Source of the DNA: Flavivirga aquatica
GTDB lineage: Bacteria > Bacteroidota > Bacteroidia > Flavobacteriales > Flavobacteriaceae
DNA length: 64,000 nt
Reading direction: 5' to 3'
Assembly (NCBI RefSeq): GCF_001747085.1
Contig: NZ_MDJD01000034.1
Coordinates: 496,001 to 560,000, forward strand
Positions within the stretch are counted from its first letter, which is position 1, and each line of letters opens with the position of its first letter. Made by a program: the position numbers and the translations under genes. This document shows positions 1 through 7,629 of the stretch, in pieces. The notes beneath the pieces were generated by a model that was given only the letters and a program-made list of their open reading frames with translations, was not told the DNA's origin and searched no databases.

Positions 1-1111
1 ACCCTAAAACAATAACAAGTAATGCTATAAATAAGAAATTAATGCCAAAAATTTGATATTTCATTTCTTTACCAGAAATCATGGGAGCTAAAAATAAACC
101 TGTGGCTAACCATGTTGCAGCAATCCAGAATATTGCTAATTGTGTATGCCAAGTTCTAGTAACAGAATAAGGTAAATACTTTGATAAATCAAACCCAAAA
201 AAGGCTTGTCCTTCAACAGTATAATGTACGGTTATTATACCTAAAACAACTTGTAACCCAATTAAAAGAGAAATAACAATAAAATATTTTAGTACTGCTT
301 TTTGCGAACTAACAAATGTCATTTTTGTTAATGGATCTTTATCAGGCTTAGCTATAACCTCACCTTTTTCATGATTTCGCAAATAGTAAAAAGTAAGGAT
401 TCCAATAAATAGAAGTAATAAGACAATTGATAATCCAGACCATATAATCGAACTTTTTGTAATTACATTATCAATTAAAGGTTCATGTGGCCAATTTGAG
501 GTATATGTATACTCTTTATTAGGTCTGTTGGTACTTGCAGCCCAAGAGGTCCAAAATAAAAAAGCATTTAACTGTTCTAATTTAACAGGATCTACTAATG
601 CGCCTTTGGGAATTGCATATTCTTCTTTTCCTTCAGAAAAAATAGAAGTATAATGCTTGATATTTGCCTTAATAGCCTCCAATCGTTCTTTAGATATAGT
701 AATGGTATTGGAGGTTTTATTAAATGTATTGGTTTTAATATCGTTAATTAGGCGTGCTTTAATTGCTGCCTGTCTTTCTGCATTTAAGTTGTTGTATGGG
801 GTTTTAAAATCTTTGTTAGCCCAATATTCTAGTAAAAAACGAGCTTCTTTATGTATCCAATCGGCTGTCCAATCTGGAGCAACATAACTACCATGTCCCC
901 AAATAGAACCTACTTCCATTCCTCCAATAGATTCCCAGATATTTTGACCTATTTGAATATCTTCTTTTGTGTAAACAATATCTCCGGAATCTTTTACAAT
1001 AACTTTATTTGGTATAGGTGGCTGTGTTTGATAAACTTCTGTCCCTACCCAAATTAAAGCTATAAACGATAAGGTTATAACGCTAATAAATGCTATCCAA
1101 GTTTTTTTCAT
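1..1111 (-). CDS. norB: Quinol-dependent nitric oxide reductase, qNOR type (partial, C-terminus beyond left edge)
   Basis: The frame runs from an ATG at 1111 to the left edge without a stop (about 370 residues), so only the N-terminal half is present. It reduces NO to N2O in the inner membrane using quinol. The sequence shows an N-terminal transmembrane helix, then a periplasmic domain with GQNIWESIGGMEVG and GSYVAPDWTADWIHKEA, which is the hallmark of the fused qNOR N-terminus. Further membrane segments follow, including SVTRTWHTQLAIFWIATMWL, where the first haem-ligand histidine of the haem-copper oxidase fold lies. Family members are about 750 residues long. It is the last gene of a minus-strand group with an Rrf2 regulator and two decayed NO/iron-sulfur genes, which supports a role in NO detoxification. 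The family call is firm; the length and integrity of the missing part are unknown. Confidence 0.93.
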   Translation of the reverse strand, partial: MKKTWIAFISVITLSFIALIWVGTEVYQTQPPIPNKVIVKDSGDIVYTKEDIQIGQNIWESIGGMEVGSIWGHGSYVAPDWTADWIHKEARFLLEYWANKDFKTPYNNLNAERQAAIKARLINDIKTNTFNKTSNTITISKERLEAIKANIKHYTSIFSEGKEEYAIPKGALVDPVKLEQLNAFLFWTSWAASTNRPNKEYTYTSNWPHEPLIDNVITKSSIIWSGLSIVLLLLFIGILTFYYLRNHEKGEVIAKPDKDPLTKMTFVSSQKAVLKYFIVISLLIGLQVVLGIITVHYTVEGQAFFGFDLSKYLPYSVTRTWHTQLAIFWIAATWLATGLFLAPMISGKEMKYQIFGINFLFIALLVIVLG

Positions 1112-1118
1112 TTTTCAG

Positions 1119-1288
1119 TTAATTTAAGTTTTGTAATAATTGCTTTAATTGAATCTCTTTTTTAATAGGATATTGTTTTCCAAATGGAGGTGTTTATGTA
1201 AGTTTTTTTCAAACTCTTTTAATAAAGAAAATGTTATCTTATTTTCTGCAGTAATATTGCCTATTGGAGTTTTATTGTTAATATTCAT
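1119..1288 (-). pseudogene. C-terminal remnant of Ric/ScdA (YtfE-type) di-iron repair protein
   Basis: Reading from the ATG at 1288 gives a short peptide with LLKEFEKNLHKHLHLENNIL. This matches the conserved C-terminal motif of iron-sulfur repair proteins of the Ric/ScdA/YtfE family (a di-iron hemerythrin-like domain with HxHxENN). The frame stops at 1145 after a frameshift: the next frame continues as KKEIQLKQLLQNLN and stops at 1119. The N-terminal two thirds, with the other iron-ligand histidines, is absent. The position between norB and an Rrf2 regulator agrees with a former NO-stress role. A short expressed peptide cannot be excluded, but it would lack most metal ligands. Confidence 0.7.
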
Positions 1289-1294
1289 AGTATT

Positions 1295-1631
1295 TTAGTT
1301 ATCATTTTGTATTTCAAAAGTTATATTATTAATTTTTTCATCTAGCATAATTTGACATGATAAGCGACTATTTATGCCTATATCGTATAGTTTTTAAGTG
1401 TTTCTTTTTCAGTAATTTATATAACCTCTTTAATCTTTACATATGTTTTTACATGGCATGTACCGCATAAACTACGACCTTTGCATGCTCCAATTCTTCA
1501 GGATAATTATTAGCTATTAAAAACCTTAAGTTTGAATATTGATGTTTTGTAAAGAATAAATCAAAAACATCGTTATATAAATCGGTAATAGTTACCCTTA
1601 AGGTTTTCTTTTCTTTTATGTTATTTTGCAT
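1295..1631 (-). pseudogene. Frameshifted [2Fe-2S] ferredoxin remnant (adrenodoxin type)
   Basis: The ATG at 1631 opens a 60-residue frame ending at 1449 that looks like a ferredoxin N-terminus (KKTLRVTITDLYNDVFDLFF, then a run into PEELE). Where the cluster loop should follow, the frame is wrong. In another frame the bases near 1450-1490 read ACKGRSLCGTCHV, the C-x5-C-x2-C loop of plant/adrenodoxin ferredoxins. After two more frame changes and stops, the region near 1300-1360 reads SRLSCQIMLDEKINNITFEI, the usual ferredoxin C-terminus with its fourth Cys. So a complete ferredoxin once stood here and is now broken at several places. It probably served the neighbouring NO-response genes; that role is inferred from position only. 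Confidence 0.75.
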
Positions 1632-1718
1632 TTGTTTTTTTAATTGTAAGTCTTTAAGATGATTTTATTTGCTTTATAAGCTATATGTGGATCTTTTTAT
1701 CCTTTATAAAATTAAATT

Positions 1719-2153
1719 TTAACCTTTTAAATGAAATATATCTGTACTCATATCACTTACCATCATTTTTAAAGTTGTATTCTCTAACATGTTTTTAAGC
1801 TGATTTCTAACTTCTATAAACTTAAAATGTAAGGGACAAGGTGCGTTATCGTTACATTTATCTAAACCTAAACCACAACTGGTATAAATAGAATCGCCAT
1901 CTAATATTTTTACTACATGACTAAGCTTAATGCTATTCATTTTATCATTTTCAATTATAAAACCACCGTATGGTCCTTTAATAGATTTTACAATATTATT
2001 ACGTGTAAGTTGTTGCAAAACTTTAGCAGTAAATGCTTGAGGAGAATTTATAGCTTCAGATATGGTAGATAAACTTACCTTTACATCTTGAGCACTTTGT
2101 TGCGCAATGTATATTATTGCTCTAAGTCCATATTCACACGATTTAGAAAACAT
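1719..2153 (-). CDS. Rrf2-family transcriptional regulator, NsrR/IscR-like
   Basis: A 144-residue winged-helix regulator of the Rrf2 family. It opens with the family start MFSKSCEYGLRAIIYIA, followed by the recognition region (SPQAFTAKVLQQLTRNNIVKSIKGPYGGF). Three cysteines at residues 93, 100 and 106 (CGLGLDKCNDNAPC) are positioned like the Fe-S ligands of NsrR, IscR and RsrR, with a spacing of x6 then x5. Such proteins use the cluster to sense NO or iron-sulfur status. It stands upstream of, and on the same strand as, the ferredoxin and Ric remnants and norB, so it most likely controls that NO-stress group, as NsrR does. The exact ligand sensed cannot be read from sequence. It is intact while two of its presumed targets are broken. 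Confidence 0.88.
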   Translation of the reverse strand: MFSKSCEYGLRAIIYIAQQSAQDVKVSLSTISEAINSPQAFTAKVLQQLTRNNIVKSIKGPYGGFIIENDKMNSIKLSHVVKILDGDSIYTSCGLGLDKCNDNAPCPLHFKFIEVRNQLKNMLENTTLKMMVSDMSTDIFHLKG

Positions 2154-2172
2154 ATTTAATTGTATTAGAAAG

Positions 2173-2208
2173 CAAATTTATAACATAACTTTATACGAGA
2201 CAAATTTA
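2173..2208 (-). promoter_or_regulatory. Two TAAATTTG -7-like boxes upstream of the Rrf2 gene
   Basis: On the minus strand TAAATTTG occurs twice, at 2180-2173 and 2208-2201. Both match the Bacteroidota -7 consensus TAnnTTTG. The proximal box lies about 20 bases before the Rrf2 start codon, a suitable distance. The 28-base spacing of the two copies could instead reflect an operator bound by the regulator itself; nothing here decides between the two. Confidence 0.35.
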
Positions 2209-2441
2209 TCCGTTATAAATACAAACCTTTTTTATGCCTTTGTTAATCATTTTACTAAAATTATTGATCTGCGTATTTTAATTAATACAGATTTAATTAT
2301 GAAATGACGTATTAAAGCCGATTATTGTTTTAAGAACTAAAACGCTGTGATTTGCTTGTATAATATAGTTGCGGAATTATTGTATAGACCTTTATCATGT
2401 TGTTAAATCCCTCATGTTTAATCAAGTATTTATGTATGAGA

Positions 2442-5021
2442 CTAAAGCTTAATTGTAGCATTTAATAAAAGGAAACCAAGATTGTTATTATTGAATGTTT
2501 GTGTTACGACATTGCCATTAGATAATGTATTTACCGAATTGAAATTATTAATTTTAAAAAGTGATAGTATGGATTGACCTTTTAAACTAAGTTTAAACTT
2601 ATCTGATACTTCATAACCAAATAATAAATTAAGATCTAGAACACCAAAATTATCCTGTTGAACATTATAGAATTGATAGTCAAAATCTACAGACCAATTA
2701 ATTTCTTGTCTGCCTCCTTCAATAGTAAGCCTATTATTAAAAATAGTTTGCCTATTAGTTTCTACATCTCCAACACGAAAAATCTGAGGTCTATATTTTG
2801 ATACATTTGTTATTTCTCGAATGAAAATTTTTCTTGGAACATAAGTGATAGCAATTGAAGGTTCCCATGAAGTAATATTAGCATCAGTCTCAAGTCCACT
2901 AAAAATTGTAGGATAATCGGTGAAACTAAACTTCAAACCTCCGCTTAAATCTAATCGGTTTAGTTTGGAGCCTAAATAGAATCCCTTTTTTATTCCAAGA
3001 TTTATATTGTGTGTATGTTTGTCATCAAATACTCTATTGGAATAGAAAAATATATTATTAGAAACAGAATCCAAGGTACTTTGAAGAAAGTTATTTTCCT
3101 TTGAATAATTATATATAAAAAATGTACTTTTTGATTTTGCAACGTTGTTATTAAACCAACTAAAGGAAGCTATATCTTTCACCGAAAAACCATCATTTCT
3201 TTTTATATCACTTACAACAATGTTATTAACAGATTTTATAATTGTATCAAACATCATGGTAAGGTCTTGAAAATAGAAACGCCTTCTAAATCCAATACTT
3301 ATTTTTTTTTGGGTTTCAAAGTTATAAACCAACGTATGAGACATTTTTGAAATAGTGCTATTATTTGATTTTTCTGAGTAGATAAGTGTAGGGGTAAAAG
3401 AAAAATTATAATCAAGCTTACCTACATATCCTTTATATAACGCCAAAAGCTCTGAAATTACAAGATGTCTTTTTCTTTTATTTTCTCCAAATAAGTTACC
3501 CTGATTATTTAAGATAGCCTTCTCCCTTCTGCTTATTAAATTTCCTCCAAGATTTAATGAAGCATTTTTAAGCTTGAATTTAAAGTTCGGATTAAATGAA
3601 AAGTGTTGTTTAGAAAAGTCTTCCTTTTGAATAACTTTAGGAGTAGTCGAATTTATAAGTTGAGTATCTAAATTGTTTGAAATATTTTCTTGATAAAAAT
3701 CTAAATTAATATTAAATGAAGTATGGTAATTAAGTAAGCTTGTCACTTTCAAAGAATTTACTACAGAAAAATTACTTGGTTTTATTTTTGTCCGTTCCAA
3801 AAAAAACGAAAGGTTCGGACTAAATAGACTATCCAAGGACATGTTATTATTCTCTTTTGTGGTTATTACCGAACTAAAGATATTCTGTAAGACTGTTTTT
3901 GAACTAAGTTTTTGAACATGGTTTATTGTTGCAGATACAAAATGTCCTTCTTCCCTTAAATCTAAATGACTTTTTCTTATTAAGGTGTCACCTATAAATA
4001 TATTTTGACTTCTTAACACCTCATTACTAGTAGCACCGTAGTACAAAACGATACCGCTTTTACTGTTTTTCTTCTCTTTTCTTAATGTTATACTGCTACT
4101 GCTTATAAAACTCTTCCTAGCTCGTTGATTTGTTTCAAAAAAGGGGGATAATAAACCTCTTAATGCAGGAGAAGCATATTGTTGAATAGGGGTAGAAATG
4201 TCTTTTTGACTAAATTCTTTCTTTCCAAAATTATTAGAATTACTGGTAAGGAAGGCATTGATTTTATCAGAAAAAAAGAAACCTTTTCCTCCAAACAAAT
4301 AATTTTTTTTATGACCGTAACCTAAATCAATTTCTGCCTTTAAAACACCTTTAAACTCAGATTTTGTCTCAATATTTATTACAGGGCTACGAATTCTATC
4401 AAAATCCAGAGAAAACTTATCTTTATAATTATTGATAACTTGAACCCCTTTCATTATGTCATATGTAATATTATCTAATGCTACCTTGTTTTGATTGACA
4501 AAAACTTCCTTTCCATTAACCAGAACCCTATTGATTTGTTTCCCTTGATATGAGATACTGCCATCTTCGCTTAATATTACTCCTCCAGTTTTTTCTAGCA
4601 TTTTTCTTAAGTTATCATCCTTTGAAAGGTTCATATTCTTAATATCTAGCTTTAGAGTGTCTCTCAATTGACGAGCTTCTATAACCACTTCTTTAAGTTT
4701 GGTTACACTTGTTTCAATGTTGATTTCTAGATATTTATTTGATTTAGAGTGGTAGCTTACCGATTTTTCTACATATCCAATGCATGTTATATTCAAAAAA
4801 ACGATTTCTAGATTTTCAGAAATATCAATTCTAAACTCTCCTTTATTATCACTATACCCATAAGTTATAGTCTTGGAAGGTGAAGCATTATCATTTACAA
4901 TAATATTGGCAAAAGGTATGGGCACTCCATAACTATCCAGAATTCTTCCTCTAATTTGATTTTCTTGTCCATAGGTTATAATAAGAAAGAAAAAAGAAAG
5001 AATACTAAAGTGCCACTTCAT
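2442..5021 (-). CDS. Outer-membrane beta-barrel protein with CarboxypepD_reg domain (TonB-receptor-like)
   Basis: An 859-residue protein with a Sec signal peptide (MKWHFSILSFFFLIITYGQ). A carboxypeptidase-regulatory-like beta-sandwich follows (about 22-110, IRGRILDSYGVPIPFANIIV), then a plug-like segment (about 115-210, with LRKMLEKTGGVILSEDGSISYQGKQ) and a long barrel of alternating strands to the C-terminus, ending in LLNATIKL. The plan resembles TonB-dependent receptors of Bacteroidota, but no TonB box or SusD partner is evident. It is the last gene of the five-gene minus-strand operon and overlaps the upstream HTTM gene by 17 bases. Barrels of this type are commonly found next to GLPGLI proteins, as here. 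It probably works as transporter or export pore for whatever the operon makes; the substrate is unknown. Confidence 0.8.
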   Translation of the reverse strand: MKWHFSILSFFFLIITYGQENQIRGRILDSYGVPIPFANIIVNDNASPSKTITYGYSDNKGEFRIDISENLEIVFLNITCIGYVEKSVSYHSKSNKYLEINIETSVTKLKEVVIEARQLRDTLKLDIKNMNLSKDDNLRKMLEKTGGVILSEDGSISYQGKQINRVLVNGKEVFVNQNKVALDNITYDIMKGVQVINNYKDKFSLDFDRIRSPVINIETKSEFKGVLKAEIDLGYGHKKNYLFGGKGFFFSDKINAFLTSNSNNFGKKEFSQKDISTPIQQYASPALRGLLSPFFETNQRARKSFISSSSITLRKEKKNSKSGIVLYYGATSNEVLRSQNIFIGDTLIRKSHLDLREEGHFVSATINHVQKLSSKTVLQNIFSSVITTKENNNMSLDSLFSPNLSFFLERTKIKPSNFSVVNSLKVTSLLNYHTSFNINLDFYQENISNNLDTQLINSTTPKVIQKEDFSKQHFSFNPNFKFKLKNASLNLGGNLISRREKAILNNQGNLFGENKRKRHLVISELLALYKGYVGKLDYNFSFTPTLIYSEKSNNSTISKMSHTLVYNFETQKKISIGFRRRFYFQDLTMMFDTIIKSVNNIVVSDIKRNDGFSVKDIASFSWFNNNVAKSKSTFFIYNYSKENNFLQSTLDSVSNNIFFYSNRVFDDKHTHNINLGIKKGFYLGSKLNRLDLSGGLKFSFTDYPTIFSGLETDANITSWEPSIAITYVPRKIFIREITNVSKYRPQIFRVGDVETNRQTIFNNRLTIEGGRQEINWSVDFDYQFYNVQQDNFGVLDLNLLFGYEVSDKFKLSLKGQSILSLFKINNFNSVNTLSNGNVVTQTFNNNNLGFLLLNATIKL

Positions 5022-5907
5022 TTTTAGTCTTGGTCTTAGTATTTAAATTGATTTCTCCAAAAGCACTTAAGTTCCATATAATCATAATTGCTGAAAAAGC
5101 GAATAAATCCATTGTAATTGCAATACCTATATGCATTGAAACTATAGCAAAAAGAGTATATTTTCGAGTAGGTTTAAACCAAACCAAAAAAGGATATAAA
5201 AACTCAAGTAAAACTGTAGAAATCCCTAGCAGCACTAAAATTATTGAAGGCGTAGAATAAAACTCATTATCAACAGAAGCAATCGCTTTCCAAATGGATT
5301 TTCCATTCCACCATCCTAAATCCGTAGCTTTAGCTATTCCAGAGAAAAAATATGCAATCATCAGATGTATTTGTAATATACGTCTGTAATTAAAGTCTAT
5401 TTTTTCATTAATCTTGAATAATACAGTATCTAGGGAGTATGACTTTCCAATAGGAAATAGGACACAATAAAAGAGAGACATCGTCATAAAATTATCAAAC
5501 CCATAATTTAGTTTTGCAAAACTTTTATAGATGAACAGTTGAAGTATTAATGATAGAATAGCCATGGGTCTGGTAAAAAGTCCTAAAATTACGAACAGCA
5601 GGGTAACACCATACATAATAAGAATTCCTGGGTTAATAAAATCTGTAAGACCAGCTTCTCCAAGATAATTGTAAATAGGTTGAAGGTATTTAAAATAAGG
5701 AGATTGTATATAAAAAAGTTGCTGAGGAAAGAGTTTTGGATTTTCTGAAAAGAATAAATCTAAATCTGTGGACATAGAAGTTAGTTCTAATAAAGCCACA
5801 ATCCCTACCATAACTCTGAAAAAAAACAGAAAAGCTGGGAGTTCACTAACTACTCTAAAAAAAAATAGTATTCTACTGTATAGGGAAAGTATATTCTTGA
5901 ATTGCAT
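5005..5907 (-). CDS. HTTM-domain integral membrane protein (SdpB / vitamin-K gamma-carboxylase-like)
   Basis: A 300-residue polytopic protein with about seven hydrophobic segments. Features of the HTTM family include the segment with PGILIMYGVTLLFVILGLFTRPMAI, a conserved loop FDNFMTMSLFYCVLFPIG, the motif LQIHLMIAYFFSGIAKATDLGWWNGKSIW, and SMHIGIAITMDLFAFSAIMI near the end. The family includes bacterial relatives of gamma-glutamyl carboxylase and SdpB, which helps mature the Bacillus SDP toxin. The gene overlaps its upstream neighbour by 35 bases and its downstream neighbour by 17, so it is translated as part of the operon. With a small secreted cysteine-containing peptide at the head of the operon, a role in modifying or maturing that peptide is a reasonable inference. 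Carboxylase activity is not shown. Confidence 0.75.
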   Translation of the reverse strand: MQFKNILSLYSRILFFFRVVSELPAFLFFFRVMVGIVALLELTSMSTDLDLFFSENPKLFPQQLFYIQSPYFKYLQPIYNYLGEAGLTDFINPGILIMYGVTLLFVILGLFTRPMAILSLILQLFIYKSFAKLNYGFDNFMTMSLFYCVLFPIGKSYSLDTVLFKINEKIDFNYRRILQIHLMIAYFFSGIAKATDLGWWNGKSIWKAIASVDNEFYSTPSIILVLLGISTVLLEFLYPFLVWFKPTRKYTLFAIVSMHIGIAITMDLFAFSAIMIIWNLSAFGEINLNTKTKTKNEVAL

Positions 5908-6550
5908 ACAATTTTGGTTTTTCGTTATTAGCTCCTTTCTCCATCATGTCTACTGGAACAATCGATATTAATTCAACCTTATAAGACTCACAATTCTTTA
6001 TTTTTTTAGCGTTGTTCATTCCAATCCATTTAAAAGACTTTTTAATATAGTTTTGCCTAAACTCGAGTACCTTCTTAAAGGATTCATCAACGTTTGTTTT
6101 TTCTTTTAACTTTTCTGTATCAGAAATATAATTCCCTAAAAAGGAAGCATAACTCTTAAATCTGGTTCTTCCATTAAGTGTTTGAAATCCGTGGTGTCTA
6201 TTGCTAGCTAAAACGTTACCAGCAGAGTTTAAATACGTTGTTCTTAAGTATTTTTCTGTAGCCGTCTGGATACCATAGAATCCATAACCAGTGTTTGTTC
6301 CCGAGAAGATATAATATGGCTCAATATTTTCATTTTGCTTGAACAAATCTAAAATAGGAATACTTAATGTTTTGTCTAATCTAACTGTCCAATAAACATC
6401 TAATGTGGACCAAAACGCTTGGAAAAATATTAAGGATAAGTGGAAAAGTACGAAGAGGAGGACTAAACTTTTCTTAATCTTCATCCATAAACTATTTTTA
6501 TTGTCTTTAAGGAATAGGGCTATTTTTTCTTCATTAAAAGCGTTTTCCAT
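5873..6550 (-). CDS. Membrane-anchored protein of unknown function, HTTM partner
   Basis: A 225-residue protein with a basic N-terminus, one transmembrane helix near residues 27-47 (LVLLFVLFHLSLIFFQAFW) and an extracytoplasmic C-terminal domain. That domain contains FSGTNTGYGFYGIQTAT, an aromatic/glycine motif of the sort seen in small single-helix proteins encoded beside HTTM genes. In the Bacillus sdp operon the HTTM protein SdpB is likewise paired with SdpA. I see no clear SdpA sequence match, so that analogy rests on topology and context. The reading frame overlaps the GLPGLI gene by 17 bases and the HTTM gene by 35. A function cannot be assigned beyond a probable complex with the HTTM protein. 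Confidence 0.6.
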   Translation of the reverse strand: MENAFNEEKIALFLKDNKNSLWMKIKKSLVLLFVLFHLSLIFFQAFWSTLDVYWTVRLDKTLSIPILDLFKQNENIEPYYIFSGTNTGYGFYGIQTATEKYLRTTYLNSAGNVLASNRHHGFQTLNGRTRFKSYASFLGNYISDTEKLKEKTNVDESFKKVLEFRQNYIKKSFKWIGMNNAKKIKNCESYKVELISIVPVDMMEKGANNEKPKLYAIQEYTFPIQ

Positions 6551-7310
6551 GAATCATATTGTAGATTTGGTTTGCGGCATCAGATTTCTTAACAATTAAA
6601 AGAGGTTCTTTTTCGTAGTGTTTTATATTCTCTTTACTATTGAAAATATCATTTCGTTTAGCATATAACTTTTCAAATTGCTCTACGTTATTAGAGTAAG
6701 AAACTTCTATTATCTCGGTTGTTCTGAAAAAATCTTCAACCCAAACTACTAAACCAGGAAGTCCTTGATAAATAGAAGGGCCATTTGATACGGGAATCTC
6801 TTTTGTATACCATGCGGTTAACATCCACTCACGTTCCTTTGCTTTCGCTTTGAAACATTTTAAACCATTAATTGTTTTTTGCTCGTTTGTAAGTTCCCAT
6901 TCAATATCACCAACTTTTCCTTCTGAAAAGAATACTTGATTCAGCACCCATTCATTTTTAAATGTTTTGTTTTCAGAAGATTTAAAGGTGAATTCTATTT
7001 TATCAGCAAGACTTACTCCCACACCCTTTGGAATGTCTTTTTTTGTTGAATCCAAGACATATATTGAAGACCTATCTTTCAAATTTATATAAAGGCTATA
7101 ATAATCCTTTATATTATTGAGAATATCCTGATGTGAAGTTGAGGAACCATTACTTCTTCTGCCTTCATCAGAAAGATTATATTGACTTAATGGGATACTT
7201 TGATACCTAAGTTTAAGAATTTTATTTTTAGCTTGAAATTGTGCTAATGAAGATTGAGTAAAAAAAAATAAAAAAAACACTAAATAAGAGGCATTTCTTA
7301 AAATAACCAT
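6534..7310 (-). CDS. GLPGLI family secreted protein
   Basis: A 258-residue protein from the ATG at 7310, with a signal peptide (MVILRNASYLVFFLFFFTQSSLAQ). The motif GLPGLVVWVEDFF (from about residue 183) defines the GLPGLI family of Bacteroidota (first noted in Porphyromonas). Just before it is the typical AWYTKEIPVSNGPSIYQ. The open frame extends upstream to 7352, but that start would lie inside a terminator-like hairpin and put a hydrophilic stretch before the signal peptide, so 7310 is preferred. GLPGLI proteins are exported and are often encoded beside outer-membrane barrels; their biochemical role is unknown. Here the gene follows a small peptide gene and precedes membrane-protein genes with overlapping frames. 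Confidence 0.85.
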   Translation of the reverse strand: MVILRNASYLVFFLFFFTQSSLAQFQAKNKILKLRYQSIPLSQYNLSDEGRRSNGSSTSHQDILNNIKDYYSLYINLKDRSSIYVLDSTKKDIPKGVGVSLADKIEFTFKSSENKTFKNEWVLNQVFFSEGKVGDIEWELTNEQKTINGLKCFKAKAKEREWMLTAWYTKEIPVSNGPSIYQGLPGLVVWVEDFFRTTEIIEVSYSNNVEQFEKLYAKRNDIFNSKENIKHYEKEPLLIVKKSDAANQIYNMIHGKRF

Positions 7311-7332
7311 ATTTGTAAATTTATAAACATAA

Positions 7333-7378
7333 TAAAAAATAAGGGCGTACATCTAAAATACACAGATTGCCGCCCTTT
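7333..7378 (-). terminator. Attenuator-like hairpin after the small peptide gene
   Basis: On the minus strand AAGGGCG (7377-7371) pairs with CGCCCTT (7347-7341). Inner AGAT/ATCT arms at 7364-7367 and 7351-7354 lengthen the stem. A run of U residues follows (complement of 7334-7339). This is the shape of an intrinsic terminator. It sits within the operon, between the 80-residue peptide gene and the GLPGLI gene, so it would let most transcripts stop after the peptide while some read through. This is a common arrangement where a substrate is needed in excess of its processing machinery. Confidence 0.65.
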
Positions 7379-7386
7379 TAATAATA

Positions 7387-7629
7387 TTAAAGACTATTTA
7401 AAGCCTTTACTTCTCCATCAGCAAGACCAAGTTCTTTAATTGAAGAAATTTTATAACATCTAGTAAAACCAGAAATGGTCTCATTTAATTCATTACATCC
7501 AGCAGCCCTAAAATCTTCCTCGCTAGGTATCATATCATTTGTAACATCGTTGTTCTTGTCTACCGGTGCAAATGCAAAAAGAGTTAAGGTCAGGGCAATA
7601 GCTGCCATTGAAGAAATCAATTTTTTCAT
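7387..7629 (-). CDS. Small secreted two-cysteine peptide, head of the GLPGLI/HTTM operon
   Basis: An 80-residue protein with a clear Sec signal peptide (MKKLISSMAAIALTLTLFAFA, cleavage expected after residue 21 at an AxA site). The mature part would be about 59 residues, acidic near its start (PSEEDF), with two cysteines at residues 45 and 58 (GCNELNETISGFTRCYK). I do not recognise the family. It is the first gene of the operon and is followed by a terminator-like hairpin, then GLPGLI, membrane-anchor, HTTM and barrel genes. That order suggests it is the secreted product the other genes act on, for example an antimicrobial or signalling peptide with one disulfide, but this is inference. It could also be an accessory subunit of the GLPGLI/barrel complex. 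Confidence 0.65.
   Translation of the reverse strand: MKKLISSMAAIALTLTLFAFAPVDKNNDVTNDMIPSEEDFRAAGCNELNETISGFTRCYKISSIKELGLADGEVKALNSL

Noticed and set aside
657-1057. Two short plus-strand frames (76 and 68 residues)
   Set aside because: They lie antisense within the clear norB frame, have no motif, and are shadows of it.
7311-7352. Longer N-terminus for the GLPGLI protein (start at 7352)
   Set aside because: It would begin inside the attenuator hairpin and place a non-signal stretch before the signal peptide. The ATG at 7310 fits better.
7387-7629. Small peptide as a bacteroidetocin or double-glycine bacteriocin
   Set aside because: It has a Sec signal peptide with an AxA site and no double-glycine leader, and no peptidase-containing ABC transporter is nearby.
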